DNA from: Oscillospiraceae bacterium
GTDB taxonomy: Bacteria; Bacillota_A; Clostridia; Oscillospirales; Oscillospiraceae
DNA length: 7,135 nucleotides
NCBI GenBank assembly: GCA_016302005.1
Contig: JAEDOK010000085.1
Location: 1 to 7,135, forward strand
Direction: 5' to 3'
The notes beneath the pieces were generated by a model that worked only from the letters and a program-made list of their open reading frames with translations, made no database searches and had not been told where the DNA came from. The stretch's first letter is position 1, and each line of letters starts with the position of its first letter. The position numbers were made by a program, and so were the translations under genes. This document shows positions 1 to 6,066 of this stretch, one piece after another.

Positions 1-2
1 CT

Positions 3-31
3 ATTATACCACCTTTCGGCAGCTTACGCAA
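3..31 (-). promoter_or_regulatory. sigma-A-type promoter firing out of the left edge
   Basis: Read on the minus strand, a perfect TATAAT -10 box (3-8) lies 17 bp from a TTGCGT -35 box (26-31). Transcription would start just outside the window, so it would drive a minus-strand gene to the left that is not visible. It lies directly after the end of ktrA, so the next gene probably has its own transcript. The -35 hexamer is the same as that of the chromate-transporter promoter at 4087-4115. It is predicted from sequence only. Confidence 0.6.
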
Positions 32-33
32 GC

Positions 34-54
34 AAAAATCCGAAAAATGTCGGA
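34..54 (-). terminator. possible weak intrinsic terminator after ktrA
   Basis: On the minus strand, 12 bp past the ktrA stop, TCCGA (54-50) can pair with TCGGA (43-39) across a 6-nt loop, followed immediately by five T residues (38-34). The stem is only 5 bp, so this is a weak candidate. Its position between the ktrA stop and the next promoter is right for an operon end. Confidence 0.4.
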
Positions 55-66
55 GTGGTTCTGTGA

Positions 67-717
67 TTACGCCTTAGAGGCAAGCTTAAACACCTCATTG
101 GATCTGCCGATCACGATAATGTGATCGTTCTGGCGAAAACGATAGTCCGCGCCGAGGTTGGCATCGAGACCCGTGCCGTTTTTTACGGCAATGATATTGA
201 TCTGATACTTGCGGCGAATGTTCAGCTCGATCAGCGTATGTCCTGCCCACGCCGGAAGGATCGGCAGCTCATAGATGGAGTATTCATCCGTCAGGGGGAC
301 GAAATCAAAGATATTCTTGGCGTTATAGCGTACAGCGAGCTTTTCCGCGATGTCCACCTCGGGATAGACGATCTCATCCGCGCCGATGATGCGCAGCAGC
401 TCCGCTTGTATGTCCTGATTGGTCTTGGCAACTATGCGGCGGGCACCGTGCTTCTTGAGCAGGCTCGTGATGACCAGCGAAGCCTGAAAATCCTCGCCGA
501 TGGTGACAAAGCAGACGTCGAAATTATCCACGCCGAGGGATTCGATCACGGATTCGTTCGTGCAGTCGCAAATGCTCGAATCGGTAAAGCGGTCGCTGAG
601 TGACTCAATGATCGCGGGATTGTTGTCCACGATCATCACATCGTTGCCGAGCTGGTGCATTCTCTTCGCAAGGTGCCGCCCCATACGGCCCATGCCGATG
701 ATCAAAACGGATTTCAT
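67..717 (-). CDS. ktrA: Ktr/Trk potassium uptake regulatory subunit (RCK domain protein, KtrA-type)
   Basis: This is the cytosolic gating subunit of a Ktr-type K+ uptake system. It binds nucleotide (NAD/ATP/ADP in the family) and, as an octameric ring, controls the KtrB membrane pore. The 216-aa length is typical of KtrA. An N-terminal Rossmann-fold RCK_N domain spans about residues 1-120, with the glycine motif GMGRMG at 8-13 and an acidic residue after strand 2 (D31 in VDNN). A C-terminal RCK_C domain follows (about 131-214). The start is supported by AGGAGG placed 7 bp upstream of ATG. The gene lies 15 bp behind ktrB on the same strand, so the two form one operon. In Firmicutes the RCK_C domain of such proteins commonly binds c-di-AMP; that is family knowledge and no ligand residues were checked here. 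The family is secure; the exact choice of KtrA over the related KtrC or TrkA is less certain. Confidence 0.93.
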   Translation of the reverse strand: MKSVLIIGMGRMGRHLAKRMHQLGNDVMIVDNNPAIIESLSDRFTDSSICDCTNESVIESLGVDNFDVCFVTIGEDFQASLVITSLLKKHGARRIVAKTNQDIQAELLRIIGADEIVYPEVDIAEKLAVRYNAKNIFDFVPLTDEYSIYELPILPAWAGHTLIELNIRRKYQINIIAVKNGTGLDANLGADYRFRQNDHIIVIGRSNEVFKLASKA

Positions 718-732
718 ATTTTATCCTCCTGT

Positions 733-2070
733 TTAACCGATCAATATTTTCCCGTTCGGGCGATCTACGGGCGGCTCGGTGCGTCGCTCCGAGAAGAGCA
801 GCACGAAGGTCAGCCCGCCGATACGTCCGGCGTACATTAATAAAATAAGGATAATGCGGCTTGCAATGCCAAGACTCGCGGTGATGCCCATCGAAAGTCC
901 GACCGTAGCGATGGCGGAGTTGATCTCAAACATCGCCTGCGGAAGCGTGACCGGTTCCAGCGCGCAGATCGCGAGAATCGCCATGATCGCCATGGTCAGA
1001 TAGATCATCAGGATCGAGCACGCCTGCCGCAGAGTATCGCGGTCGATGCTGTAGCGGAAGGCATTGACGCGGGTGCGTCCGCGGGCGGAGACGATCGCGC
1101 TTAATGCCAGCACCGCAACCGTCGTCGTCTTAATGCCGCCCGCCGTAGAGCCGGGGCTGCCGCCGATGAGCATAAACACATTGGTGAGCAGATTGCCCGC
1201 TTCACTCAACGCCGCCATATCGACCGTATTGAAGCCCGCCGTACGCGGTGTGATCGACTGGAACAACGAGGCAAGCACACGCTCCGGGACGGACAGCCCC
1301 ACCATGGAGGTGTTTTTCTCAAAAATGAAAAACAGGAGCCAGCCGCCGAGGATCAACACGCCCGTGGTAAACAGCACCAGCTTGGTATGCAGTTGATATT
1401 TCGACCAGCGCCACTTGTTTTTTGCCATGTCGCGCCAGACGAGGAAGCCCAGCCCGCCGACAACGATCAGCGCGCAGAGCGTCAGGTTCACAACAGGATC
1501 GCTTACATACGCCGTCATCGACGAATAGGGCGTGTTGGCTCCCATCAGGTCAAAGCCCGCGTTGCAGAAGGCAGAGACGGAGTGGAAGACAGAGAAATAG
1601 ATCCCGCGCAGCCAGCCGAAGTCCGGCACAAAGCGGATCGCGAGCAGCACCGCGCCCAGCAGTTCAAAGACAAAGGTGAAGGGCACGATCCTTCGGATGA
1701 GTCCGCCGACGCCGGAGAGGGAGATGTTGCCCGCCGACTGCATCAGCACCTTGCGGTCATACAGTCCCAGCCGCTTGCCGAGGGCAAAGGAGATCAGCGT
1801 AATGACGGTCATGAAGCCAAGGCCGCCGAGCTGGATCAGAAGCAGGATCACGACCTGCCCGAAGGTCGTCCAGCCGGTGAAGGTATCGCGCACGACCAAG
1901 CCCGTCACGCAGGTGGCGCTCGTCGAGGTAAACAGCGCGTCGAGGAAGCTTGCCGGACTTCCCTTCGACGCAAAGGGCAGCATCAGAAGCAGCGCACCGA
2001 TCAAAATCACAACGAAGAACCCCAGCGCGATCAACCGCGCCGGTGATAGACGAAGCTTTCTCTTTTTCAT
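733..2070 (-). CDS. ktrB: Ktr/Trk potassium channel-like transporter membrane subunit (KtrB/TrkH family)
   Basis: This is the membrane pore of the K+ uptake system, 445 aa with about eight or more hydrophobic segments. All four pore-loop repeats of the superfamily of K+ transporters can be seen, each with its filter glycine: TGL at 56-58, NAGF at 170-173, TAGF at 277-280 and TVGL at 389-392. The glycine/serine-rich intramembrane gating loop specific to TrkH/KtrB (IGGSPGSTAGGIKTTT, 302-317) is intact. I place the start at 2070 rather than at the longer open frame beginning at 2157: GGAGGA sits 5 bp before this ATG, the protein then begins with the basic MKKRKLRLSP, and the extra 29 residues look non-coding. 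The ktrA gene follows 15 bp downstream. No convincing promoter or c-di-AMP riboswitch was found in the 314-bp upstream spacer, which consists largely of repeats. The family assignment is very secure. Confidence 0.95.
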   Translation of the reverse strand: MKKRKLRLSPARLIALGFFVVILIGALLLMLPFASKGSPASFLDALFTSTSATCVTGLVVRDTFTGWTTFGQVVILLLIQLGGLGFMTVITLISFALGKRLGLYDRKVLMQSAGNISLSGVGGLIRRIVPFTFVFELLGAVLLAIRFVPDFGWLRGIYFSVFHSVSAFCNAGFDLMGANTPYSSMTAYVSDPVVNLTLCALIVVGGLGFLVWRDMAKNKWRWSKYQLHTKLVLFTTGVLILGGWLLFFIFEKNTSMVGLSVPERVLASLFQSITPRTAGFNTVDMAALSEAGNLLTNVFMLIGGSPGSTAGGIKTTTVAVLALSAIVSARGRTRVNAFRYSIDRDTLRQACSILMIYLTMAIMAILAICALEPVTLPQAMFEINSAIATVGLSMGITASLGIASRIILILLMYAGRIGGLTFVLLFSERRTEPPVDRPNGKILIG

Positions 2071-2075
2071 AAAAA

Positions 2076-2081
2076 TCCTCC
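2076..2081 (-). promoter_or_regulatory. ribosome binding site that fixes the ktrB start
   Basis: GGAGGA lies 5 bp upstream of the ATG at 2070 on the minus strand. It supports this start over the upstream in-frame ATG at 2157. Just upstream, the transcript can fold CCGC/GCGG around a TTTTT loop (2088-2100), a small hairpin next to the Shine-Dalgarno sequence. Confidence 0.75.
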
Positions 2082-2156
2082 AACCCTCCGCAAAAAGCGG
2101 CGGGTTTCTTTTGATGGCAAAAGCAATGAAGCTCTGTAGGGCGGGGACACGTCCCA

Positions 2157-2196
2157 AGCCGGTGCAGGAACTACCGGCTGCGTATAAGCTTGTTTC
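2157..2196 (+). repeat. TGCAGGAACT-module copy 1
   Basis: This is the first of six plus-oriented copies of a module with consensus CCGGTGCAGGAACTACC followed by ACTGCGTACAAACCTGTT-like sequence. The core is at 2163-2172. The tail here diverges (GCGTATAAGCTTGTTT) but keeps the same spacing. Confidence 0.7.
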
Positions 2197-2207
2197 TACA
2201 TACCGGC

Positions 2208-2275
2208 GGGCGGCTGATAGCCGCCCCTACGAGAACATGCGGAAGTCGCGCTGTAGGGGCGGCTATCAGCCGCCC
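2208..2275. repeat. perfect 23-bp inverted repeat with self-complementary arms
   Basis: The left arm (2208-2230) is exactly reverse complementary to the right arm (2253-2275), with a 22-bp spacer. Each arm is also a hairpin by itself: GGCGGCT pairs with AGCCGCC around a 3-nt loop. The structure is symmetrical on both strands and GC-rich, without a following T-run, so it is not a classical intrinsic terminator. It could nevertheless pause or protect transcripts running from the chromate-type genes toward ktrB. Confidence 0.85.
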
Positions 2276-2276
2276 T

Positions 2277-2316
2277 CTTGCAGGAACTACCGACTGCATA
2301 CTGATTTGCTTGTCTG
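2277..2316 (+). repeat. TGCAGGAACT-module copy 2
   Basis: The core is at 2279-2288, followed by ACCGACTGCATACTGATTTG. It lacks the CCGG usually seen before the core, because the 23-bp inverted repeat abuts it on the left. Confidence 0.65.
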
Positions 2317-2384
2317 CCCCTTGCGCGGTTGGCGGGGACATGTCACCGCCCTACATTATCTCACCCTTCGTCAAACCGCTGACT

Positions 2385-2951
2385 TCAGAAAAAGAGCAGT
2401 CCGCAGATAATGCCGAGCGCGGCGGAGCCGAGAATAATCAAAATCGGGCTGACCTTTTTCATTGCCGCGGCCACGGCAGCGGCAAAGATCCCGGCGGTAC
2501 ACAAGAATTCGGGTTGGATGATCGCACGCCATGAAGCCGTCCCGCCGTGGAAAAACACCGTCGGGAGCATCCCCCACAGGGCGCACGCCATCAGCCCGAC
2601 GACTGCCGGGCGCAAGCCGTACATCACACCGCTGACCGCGCGGCTGGTTTTGAATTTCACATAAAATTTTGCGACAATTAAAATGATGAGAAACGAGGGC
2701 AGCACGACCCCCGCAGTCGCGGCAAGCGCACCGAGGATGCCCGCTGTCTCCGCGCCGGCATAGGTTGCGATGTTGACGGCAAACGGTCCCGGCGTGGATT
2801 CGCTGACGGCGACAAAATCGACCAGCCCCTCCATCGTCAGCCAGCCGTGGGCGACGACCTCCTCCCGGATGAGCGGCAGCATCGCGTAGCCGCCGCCGAA
2901 GGTAAACAGACCGATTTTAAAAAAGGTATAGAACAGCTCGAGCAGAAGCAT
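2385..2951 (-). CDS. chromate transporter family protein, second half of a split pair
   Basis: This is a short-chain CHR (chromate ion transporter) protein of 188 aa, a single-domain membrane protein. Both hallmark motifs are present: FGGGYAMLPLI at 18-28 and ESTPGPFAVNIATY at 51-64. Several strongly hydrophobic segments follow, including one around residues 80-93 and one close to the C terminus. The start at 2951 is chosen because the ATG overlaps the stop of the preceding gene (TGATG, 1-nt overlap), which implies translational coupling; a longer open frame upstream runs through the neighbour in another frame and lacks family similarity. In this family two short paralogues encoded in tandem are thought to act together, replacing the duplicated long ChrA protein. 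The substrate may be chromate, sulfate or another anion; the sequence cannot decide. No clear intrinsic terminator follows. Confidence 0.9.
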   Translation of the reverse strand: MLLLELFYTFFKIGLFTFGGGYAMLPLIREEVVAHGWLTMEGLVDFVAVSESTPGPFAVNIATYAGAETAGILGALAATAGVVLPSFLIILIVAKFYVKFKTSRAVSGVMYGLRPAVVGLMACALWGMLPTVFFHGGTASWRAIIQPEFLCTAGIFAAAVAAAMKKVSPILIILGSAALGIICGLLFF

Positions 2952-3520
2952 CACGGCATCATCCCCCGCTTCCGCTGCACAAGGCAGTAAACAAAGCCGG
3001 TCAGACCGCATAAGGCGATCAGTGCGATGGCGCTCCAGCCGAGGATCGCAGACCATAAAAACGCCGCGACCATCATGCACCACGAGAAGCCGTTGTGCTC
3101 TGCGCGTTTCCAAAATGAGACGACCGCCTTGACGATCAGCGCCAGCACGCCCGCACGGATGCCGAAAAAGGCATACTGTACGACGCGATACTCCATCACA
3201 CGGCGCAGAAAAAAGCCGATCAGCAGGATAATGAGAAAGGAGGGCAGCACCACGCCCGCCGTCGCAGCAAAGGCGCCGAGGAAGCCCGCCGTGCGATAGC
3301 CCACGAAGGTAGCGGAGTTGACGGCAATCGGTCCGGGGGTGGACTCGGCAATGGCGACAATGTCGGTAATTTCCTCTTTTTCGATCAGCCTGCGTTTTTC
3401 CGCCGTCTCATATTCGATCAGCGGGATCATGGCATAGCCGCCGCCGAAGGTAAACGCGCCGATCTTGAGAAAGATCAAAAACAGCCGCAGCGCCTTCTTT
3501 GCTCGCTCCCGCAGGGGCAT
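2951..3520 (-). CDS. chromate transporter family protein, first half of a split pair
   Basis: This is a short-chain CHR family membrane protein, 189 aa, the first gene of the pair. It has a basic N terminus (MPLRERAKKALR), then the family motif FGGGYAMIPLI at 25-35 and AESTPGPIAVNSATFVG at 58-74, then hydrophobic segments at about 80-105, 115-133 and 145-180, with a basic end (QRKRG). The start is well supported by AAGGAGG placed 7 bp before the ATG. Residue for residue it resembles its downstream neighbour in the N-terminal half (the same two motifs and a shared TAGVVLPSFLIILL-like segment), so the two are tandem paralogues and probably form a heterodimer. Its likely promoter is far upstream (4087-4115), so its leader would run through the repeat cluster. 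The family is secure; transport of chromate in vivo is not shown. Confidence 0.91.
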   Translation of the reverse strand: MPLRERAKKALRLFLIFLKIGAFTFGGGYAMIPLIEYETAEKRRLIEKEEITDIVAIAESTPGPIAVNSATFVGYRTAGFLGAFAATAGVVLPSFLIILLIGFFLRRVMEYRVVQYAFFGIRAGVLALIVKAVVSFWKRAEHNGFSWCMMVAAFLWSAILGWSAIALIALCGLTGFVYCLVQRKRGMMP

Positions 3521-3574
3521 GAAAAGACCTCCTTAAAATCGCAAAATCCCTTGTAGGGCGTGGACATGTCCCCA

Positions 3575-3698
3575 CCGGTGCAGGAACTCCCCACTGCATA
3601 CAAGCCTGTTCGTCTGTACCGTCTGTCGCCTGCACGACACGGCACGCCCGGTGGTCGTGCCCTACGACCCGAGGAACGCACTTTCGCCGTAGGGCGCG
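3575..3698 (+). repeat. long dispersed repeat, copy 1 (contains TGCAGGAACT-module copy 3)
   Basis: These 124 bp match 6973-7095 in the same orientation with about 110 identical positions and a 1-bp gap (about 89 percent, counted by eye). Internal hairpins include TGTCG/CGACA (3624-3628 with 3635-3639) and GGCACG/CGTGCC (3641-3646 with 3656-3661). A GTAGGGC module lies inverted at 3650-3665 and directly at 3689-3704 (14 of 16 matching as inverted repeats). Confidence 0.85.
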
Positions 3699-3719
3699 AC
3701 GACCCCGGCGCGCCGGTGC

Positions 3720-3851
3720 AGGAACTATCAAATGCGTACAAACCTGCAACCGGAGATTGCCACGACCACTGCGCAGCCGTCCGCGAGGAACGAGCGTTAC
3801 GGATGCGGCGTACCCCCTGCGGGTAGTGTGCGCACCGGTCTCGCAATGACA
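3720..3851 (+). repeat. 132-bp perfect direct repeat, copy A
   Basis: Every base equals 3910-4041 (offset 190). The copy starts inside the TGCAGGAACT core (module copy 4, core 3717-3726) and ends at CTCGCAATGACA (3840-3851). It contains the long form of an element with termini AGATTGCCACG (3754-3764) and CTCGCAATGACA. The lack of any mismatch points to a recent duplication or to homogenisation by gene conversion. Confidence 0.95.
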
Positions 3852-3870
3852 AACAAGGGTTGCCTCTCCG

Positions 3871-3904
3871 TGTCATTGCGAGGAGCGAAGCGACGTGGCA
3901 ATCT
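3871..3904 (-). repeat. short form of the AGATTGCCACG...CTCGCAATGACA element
   Basis: Read on the minus strand, this 34-bp segment begins AGATTGCCACG and ends CTCGCAATGACA, exactly the two termini of the 98-bp long form at 3754-3851 and 3944-4041, with an 11-bp middle in place of 75 bp. It lies inverted in the spacer between the direct repeats, so 3840-3851 can pair with 3871-3882, and 3894-3904 with 3944-3954. From memory, very similar short GCGAGGAGCGAAGCGAC-type repeats occur in many unrelated bacteria. Confidence 0.8.
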
Positions 3905-3909
3905 TGTGG

Positions 3910-4041
3910 AGGAACTATCAAATGCGTACAAACCTGCAACCGGAGATTGCCACGACCACTGCGCAGCCGTCCGCGAGGAACGAGCGTTACGGATGCGGCG
4001 TACCCCCTGCGGGTAGTGTGCGCACCGGTCTCGCAATGACA
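3910..4041 (+). repeat. 132-bp perfect direct repeat, copy B
   Basis: This copy is identical to 3720-3851. The TGCAGGAACT core just at its left edge is degraded here (TGGAGGAACT, 3907-3916; module copy 5). Right of the copy the sequence becomes AT-rich and unique. Confidence 0.95.
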
Positions 4042-4086
4042 CAAGAGCGCCCTGAAGACGCTTCTTCATACAATCATGTTTTGCTT

Positions 4087-4115
4087 AGTATAACGCATTT
4101 TCCCGCAAAACGCAA
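4087..4115 (-). promoter_or_regulatory. sigma-A-type promoter for the chromate-type transporter genes
   Basis: On the minus strand, TTGCGT (4115-4110) and TATACT (4092-4087) are separated by exactly 17 bp. Transcription would start near 4080 and reach the first transporter gene at 3520 after a leader of about 560 nt made almost wholly of repeats. I found no better promoter closer to the gene. The assignment to the transporter genes is inferred from direction. Confidence 0.6.
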
Positions 4116-4173
4116 CCATCGTTTTTTTCGCTTTGAAATGTATGAAAAATTTTTGAAATTTGCAGAAAAACGG

Positions 4174-4202
4174 TTGAATTTTGGATCAGTTTGTCATAGA
4201 AT
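4174..4202 (+). promoter_or_regulatory. sigma-A-type promoter for trmL
   Basis: TTGAAT (4174-4179) and TAGAAT (4197-4202) are spaced 17 bp apart in an AT-rich stretch, giving a predicted start near 4209 and a leader of about 60 nt. It is divergent to the promoter at 4087-4115. It may also carry transcription on into pgk-tpiA. Confidence 0.65.
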
Positions 4203-4270
4203 ATAGCTCGTAGCATTTGGGGGCGTTCGCAAGCGCCAAAAACTCCGCGCCCCGCAGAGGATCAAAAATC

Positions 4271-4762
4271 ATGCTGAATGTCGTCCTTGTCGCGCCGGAG
4301 ATCCCGCAGAACACGGGCAATATCGCCCGCACCTGCGCCGCCACCGGCTCTGTCTTACATCTGATCAAGCCGCTGGGCTTTGATATCTCCGCATCCGCCG
4401 TCAAACGCGCGGGCTTAGACTATTGGCATCTGGTCGATGTCCGCGTCTACGAAAGTCTCGACGATTTTTTTGGAAAAAACGAGGTGCGCCAAATGCGCCT
4501 GTTTTCCACAAAAGCGCCGCGTTCCTATGCCGAGGCGGATTATGCAGACGGCTGCTATCTGTTCTTCGGCCGAGAGACGAAGGGGCTGCCCGAGGAGTTC
4601 TTAAACGCCCATTATGAAAGCTGCGTCCGCATTCCGATGCGGGAGGAGGCGCGGAGCCTGAACCTGAGCAATTCCGTCGCCGTCGGCGTCTTCGAAGCCC
4701 TGCGCCAATCAGACTTCCCCCATTTGAAGGACTATGGGAAGATGAAGGGCGCCGGACAGTGA
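4271..4762 (+). CDS. trmL: tRNA (cytidine(34)-2'-O)-methyltransferase, TrmL/YibK type
   Basis: This is a SPOUT-superfamily methyltransferase that uses S-adenosylmethionine to methylate the 2'-hydroxyl of the wobble nucleotide (position 34) in certain leucine tRNAs. It is 163 aa, close to the usual 155-160. Family motifs are visible: PEIPQNTGNIAR at 9-20, the knot-forming FGRETKGLP at 99-107, and a third motif at 121-146 starting IPMREEARSLNLSNS, which builds the cofactor pocket. The start at 4271 matches the family N terminus (MLNVVLVAPEIPQN), with AGAGG about 10 bp upstream; a longer frame from a TTG at 4217 adds residues unlike the family. It has its own promoter (4174-4202) and lies 85 bp ahead of pgk, so partial co-transcription with the glycolytic genes is possible. 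The family is very secure; the precise tRNA targets are inferred from homologues. Confidence 0.93.
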   Translation: MLNVVLVAPEIPQNTGNIARTCAATGSVLHLIKPLGFDISASAVKRAGLDYWHLVDVRVYESLDDFFGKNEVRQMRLFSTKAPRSYAEADYADGCYLFFGRETKGLPEEFLNAHYESCVRIPMREEARSLNLSNSVAVGVFEALRQSDFPHLKDYGKMKGAGQ

Positions 4763-4798
4763 AGCGTGAACCGGTATTCTCACGATTCATTATTCACT
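4758..4798 (+). other. imperfect hairpin at the trmL end, before pgk
   Basis: AGTGAA (4758-4763, overlapping the trmL stop) can pair with TTCACT (4793-4798), and inside it CGTGA (4765-4769) with TCACG (4780-4784), leaving an asymmetric internal loop. There is no T-run, so it is at best a weak attenuator or a repeat remnant. I see no strong promoter in the 85-bp gap before pgk. Confidence 0.3.
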
Positions 4799-4847
4799 TA
4801 ATCTTATGTGAAACCATGCAACCGCATTTATTATTAGGAGGTACACC

Positions 4848-6047
4848 ATGAACTACAACAAGAAGTCCGTAGAATCCATTGATGTGCAGGGAAAGCGCGT
4901 TCTGTGCCGCTGTGATTTTAACGTTCCCACCAAGGAAGGCAAGATCACCAGCGATAAGCGTATCGTCGCCGCTCTGCCCACCATTGAATATCTCGTCAAG
5001 CACGGCGCCCGCGTCATTCTTTGCTCCCACATGGGCAAGCCGAAGGGCGAGTGGAAGCCCGAACTGTCTCTGAAGATCGTCGCGGATCGTCTGAGCGAGC
5101 TGCTGGGTCAGACCGTCATCATGGCCGCCGATGTCGTCGGCGAGGACGCCAAGGCGAAGGCCGCCTCCCTCAAGGACGGCGAGGTCATGCTGCTGGAGAA
5201 CGTCCGCTACATGAAGGGCGAGACGAAGAACGACCCCGAGCTGTCCAAGGAGCTCGCCTCCATGGCAGACATTTTTGTCAACGATGCCTTCGGCACCGCC
5301 CACCGCGCCCACTCCTCCACCGCAGGCGTGGCAGACTACCTGCCTGCCGTTTGCGGCTACCTGGTGGAGAAGGAAGTCTCCATCATGGGCAAGGCGCTTG
5401 CCGATCCGACCCGTCCGTTCGTCGCCATCCTCGGCGGCGCGAAGGTCTCCGACAAGCTCAATGTCATCAATAATCTTCTGGAAAAGGTCGATACCCTCAT
5501 CATCGGCGGCGGCATGGCTTATACCTTCCTCGCCGCGAAGGGCTATTCCGTGGGCAAGTCTCTGCTTGACAGCGAGAAGATCGATTACTGCCGCGACATG
5601 ATGAAGAAGGCAGAGGAGAAGGGCGTCAAGCTCCTGCTCCCGATCGACACCGTGATCGCAGCCGGCTTCCCGAACCCCATCGACGGACCGATCGAGGTCA
5701 AGACCGTCGCTGCGGATGCCATTCCCGACGATATGGAGGGTCTGGACATCGGCGAGGCGACCCGCGCCCTGTTTGCAGACGCGGTGAAGTCCGCAAAGAC
5801 CGTCGTTTGGAACGGGCCTATGGGCGTGTTTGAGAACCCGACCCTCGCCGCAGGCACCATCGCCGTGGCGCAGGCACTTGCCGATTCCGACGCCGTGACC
5901 ATCGTCGGCGGCGGCGACAGCGCGGCTGCCTGCGAGCAGCTCGGCTTCGCGGACAAGATCACCCACATTTCCACCGGCGGCGGCGCAAGCCTCGAATTCC
6001 TCGAGGGCTTGGAGCTGCCCGGCATCGCCTGCCTGCAGGACAAGTAA
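4848..6047 (+). CDS. pgk: phosphoglycerate kinase
   Basis: This cytosolic glycolytic enzyme transfers the phosphate of 1,3-bisphosphoglycerate to ADP, giving 3-phosphoglycerate and ATP. It is 399 aa, the usual bacterial length. The N-terminal substrate domain shows RCDFNVP (21-27), R38 after TSDK, HMGKP (61-65), ENVR (117-120) and AHR (151-153). The C-terminal nucleotide domain shows [10 protein letters not shown] (194-203), NGPMGVFE (322-329), GGGDS (354-358) and STGGGASLE (375-383). The arginine of the common HLGRP motif is replaced by lysine (K64), a conservative change that I recall from other clostridial PGKs. AGGAGG stands 6 bp before the ATG. Codon use is strongly biased to C- and G-ending codons, as expected for high expression, and this bias produces long meaningless open frames on the opposite strand. 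tpiA follows after 19 bp. A gap gene (glyceraldehyde-3-phosphate dehydrogenase), often just upstream of pgk, is absent here. Confidence 0.98.
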   Translation: MNYNKKSVESIDVQGKRVLCRCDFNVPTKEGKITSDKRIVAALPTIEYLVKHGARVILCSHMGKPKGEWKPELSLKIVADRLSELLGQTVIMAADVVGEDAKAKAASLKDGEVMLLENVRYMKGETKNDPELSKELASMADIFVNDAFGTAHRAHSSTAGVADYLPAVCGYLVEKEVSIMGKALADPTRPFVAILGGAKVSDKLNVINNLLEKVDTLIIGGGMAYTFLAAKGYSVGKSLLDSEKIDYCRDMMKKAEEKGVKLLLPIDTVIAAGFPNPIDGPIEVKTVAADAIPDDMEGLDIGEATRALFADAVKSAKTVVWNGPMGVFENPTLAAGTIAVAQALADSDAVTIVGGGDSAAACEQLGFADKITHISTGGGASLEFLEGLELPGIACLQDK

Positions 6048-6066
6048 AATTGAAGGAGAACGACCG

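Larger units (their letters stand above)
2136..2354. repeat. 219-bp composite repeat element with inverted ends
   Basis: The 314-bp spacer between ktrB and the chromate-type genes holds a nested non-coding element. Its left end GTAGGGCGGGGACACGTCCC (2136-2155) recurs inverted at 2335-2354 with 18 of 20 positions matching. Inside lie two direct copies of the TGCAGGAACT module (2163-2172 and 2279-2288), and between them a perfect 23-bp inverted repeat (2208-2275). No ORF with a ribosome binding site or protein-like composition is present. The architecture resembles a MITE or clustered REP element; there is no transposase and no target duplication that I could see. Confidence 0.7.
3541..4041. 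repeat. intergenic cluster of dispersed and tandem repeats
   Basis: The spacer between the chromate-type genes and the divergent promoters is about 500 bp of repeats with no credible gene. In order it holds a palindromic GTAGGGC module (3553-3572), a long dispersed repeat (3575-3698), a perfect 132-bp direct repeat (3720-3851 and 3910-4041), and between these a 34-bp inverted short element (3871-3904). Several open frames of 90-190 codons cross this region on both strands, but they simply repeat each other's sequence and lack ribosome binding sites, so I do not annotate them. Confidence 0.85.

Noticed and set aside
1387..2046. A 219-codon plus-strand open frame inside ktrB
   Set aside because: The ktrB reading frame has all pore-loop and gating motifs; the opposite frame is highly charged, repetitive and without known motifs.
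2088..2108. Plus-strand hairpin followed by a T-rich run, terminator-like
   Set aside because: No plus-strand gene ends here. The stem is short and has a mismatch; on the minus strand it only makes a small hairpin before the ktrB ribosome binding site.
2071..2384. c-di-AMP (ydaO-type) riboswitch ahead of ktrB
   Set aside because: Such riboswitches often precede ktr genes in Firmicutes, but the spacer is occupied by repeats and I could not find the conserved riboswitch core.
3720..4041. CRISPR array
   Set aside because: Only two copies, 132 bp each, much longer than CRISPR repeats, with one 58-bp spacer that is itself related to the repeat; no cas genes.
3475..4069. Overlapping open frames of 90-190 codons in the repeat cluster, which encode the same peptide twice
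   Set aside because: The peptide duplication only reflects the 132-bp DNA repeat. There is no ribosome binding site, the frames run through palindromes, and on both strands similar frames exist.
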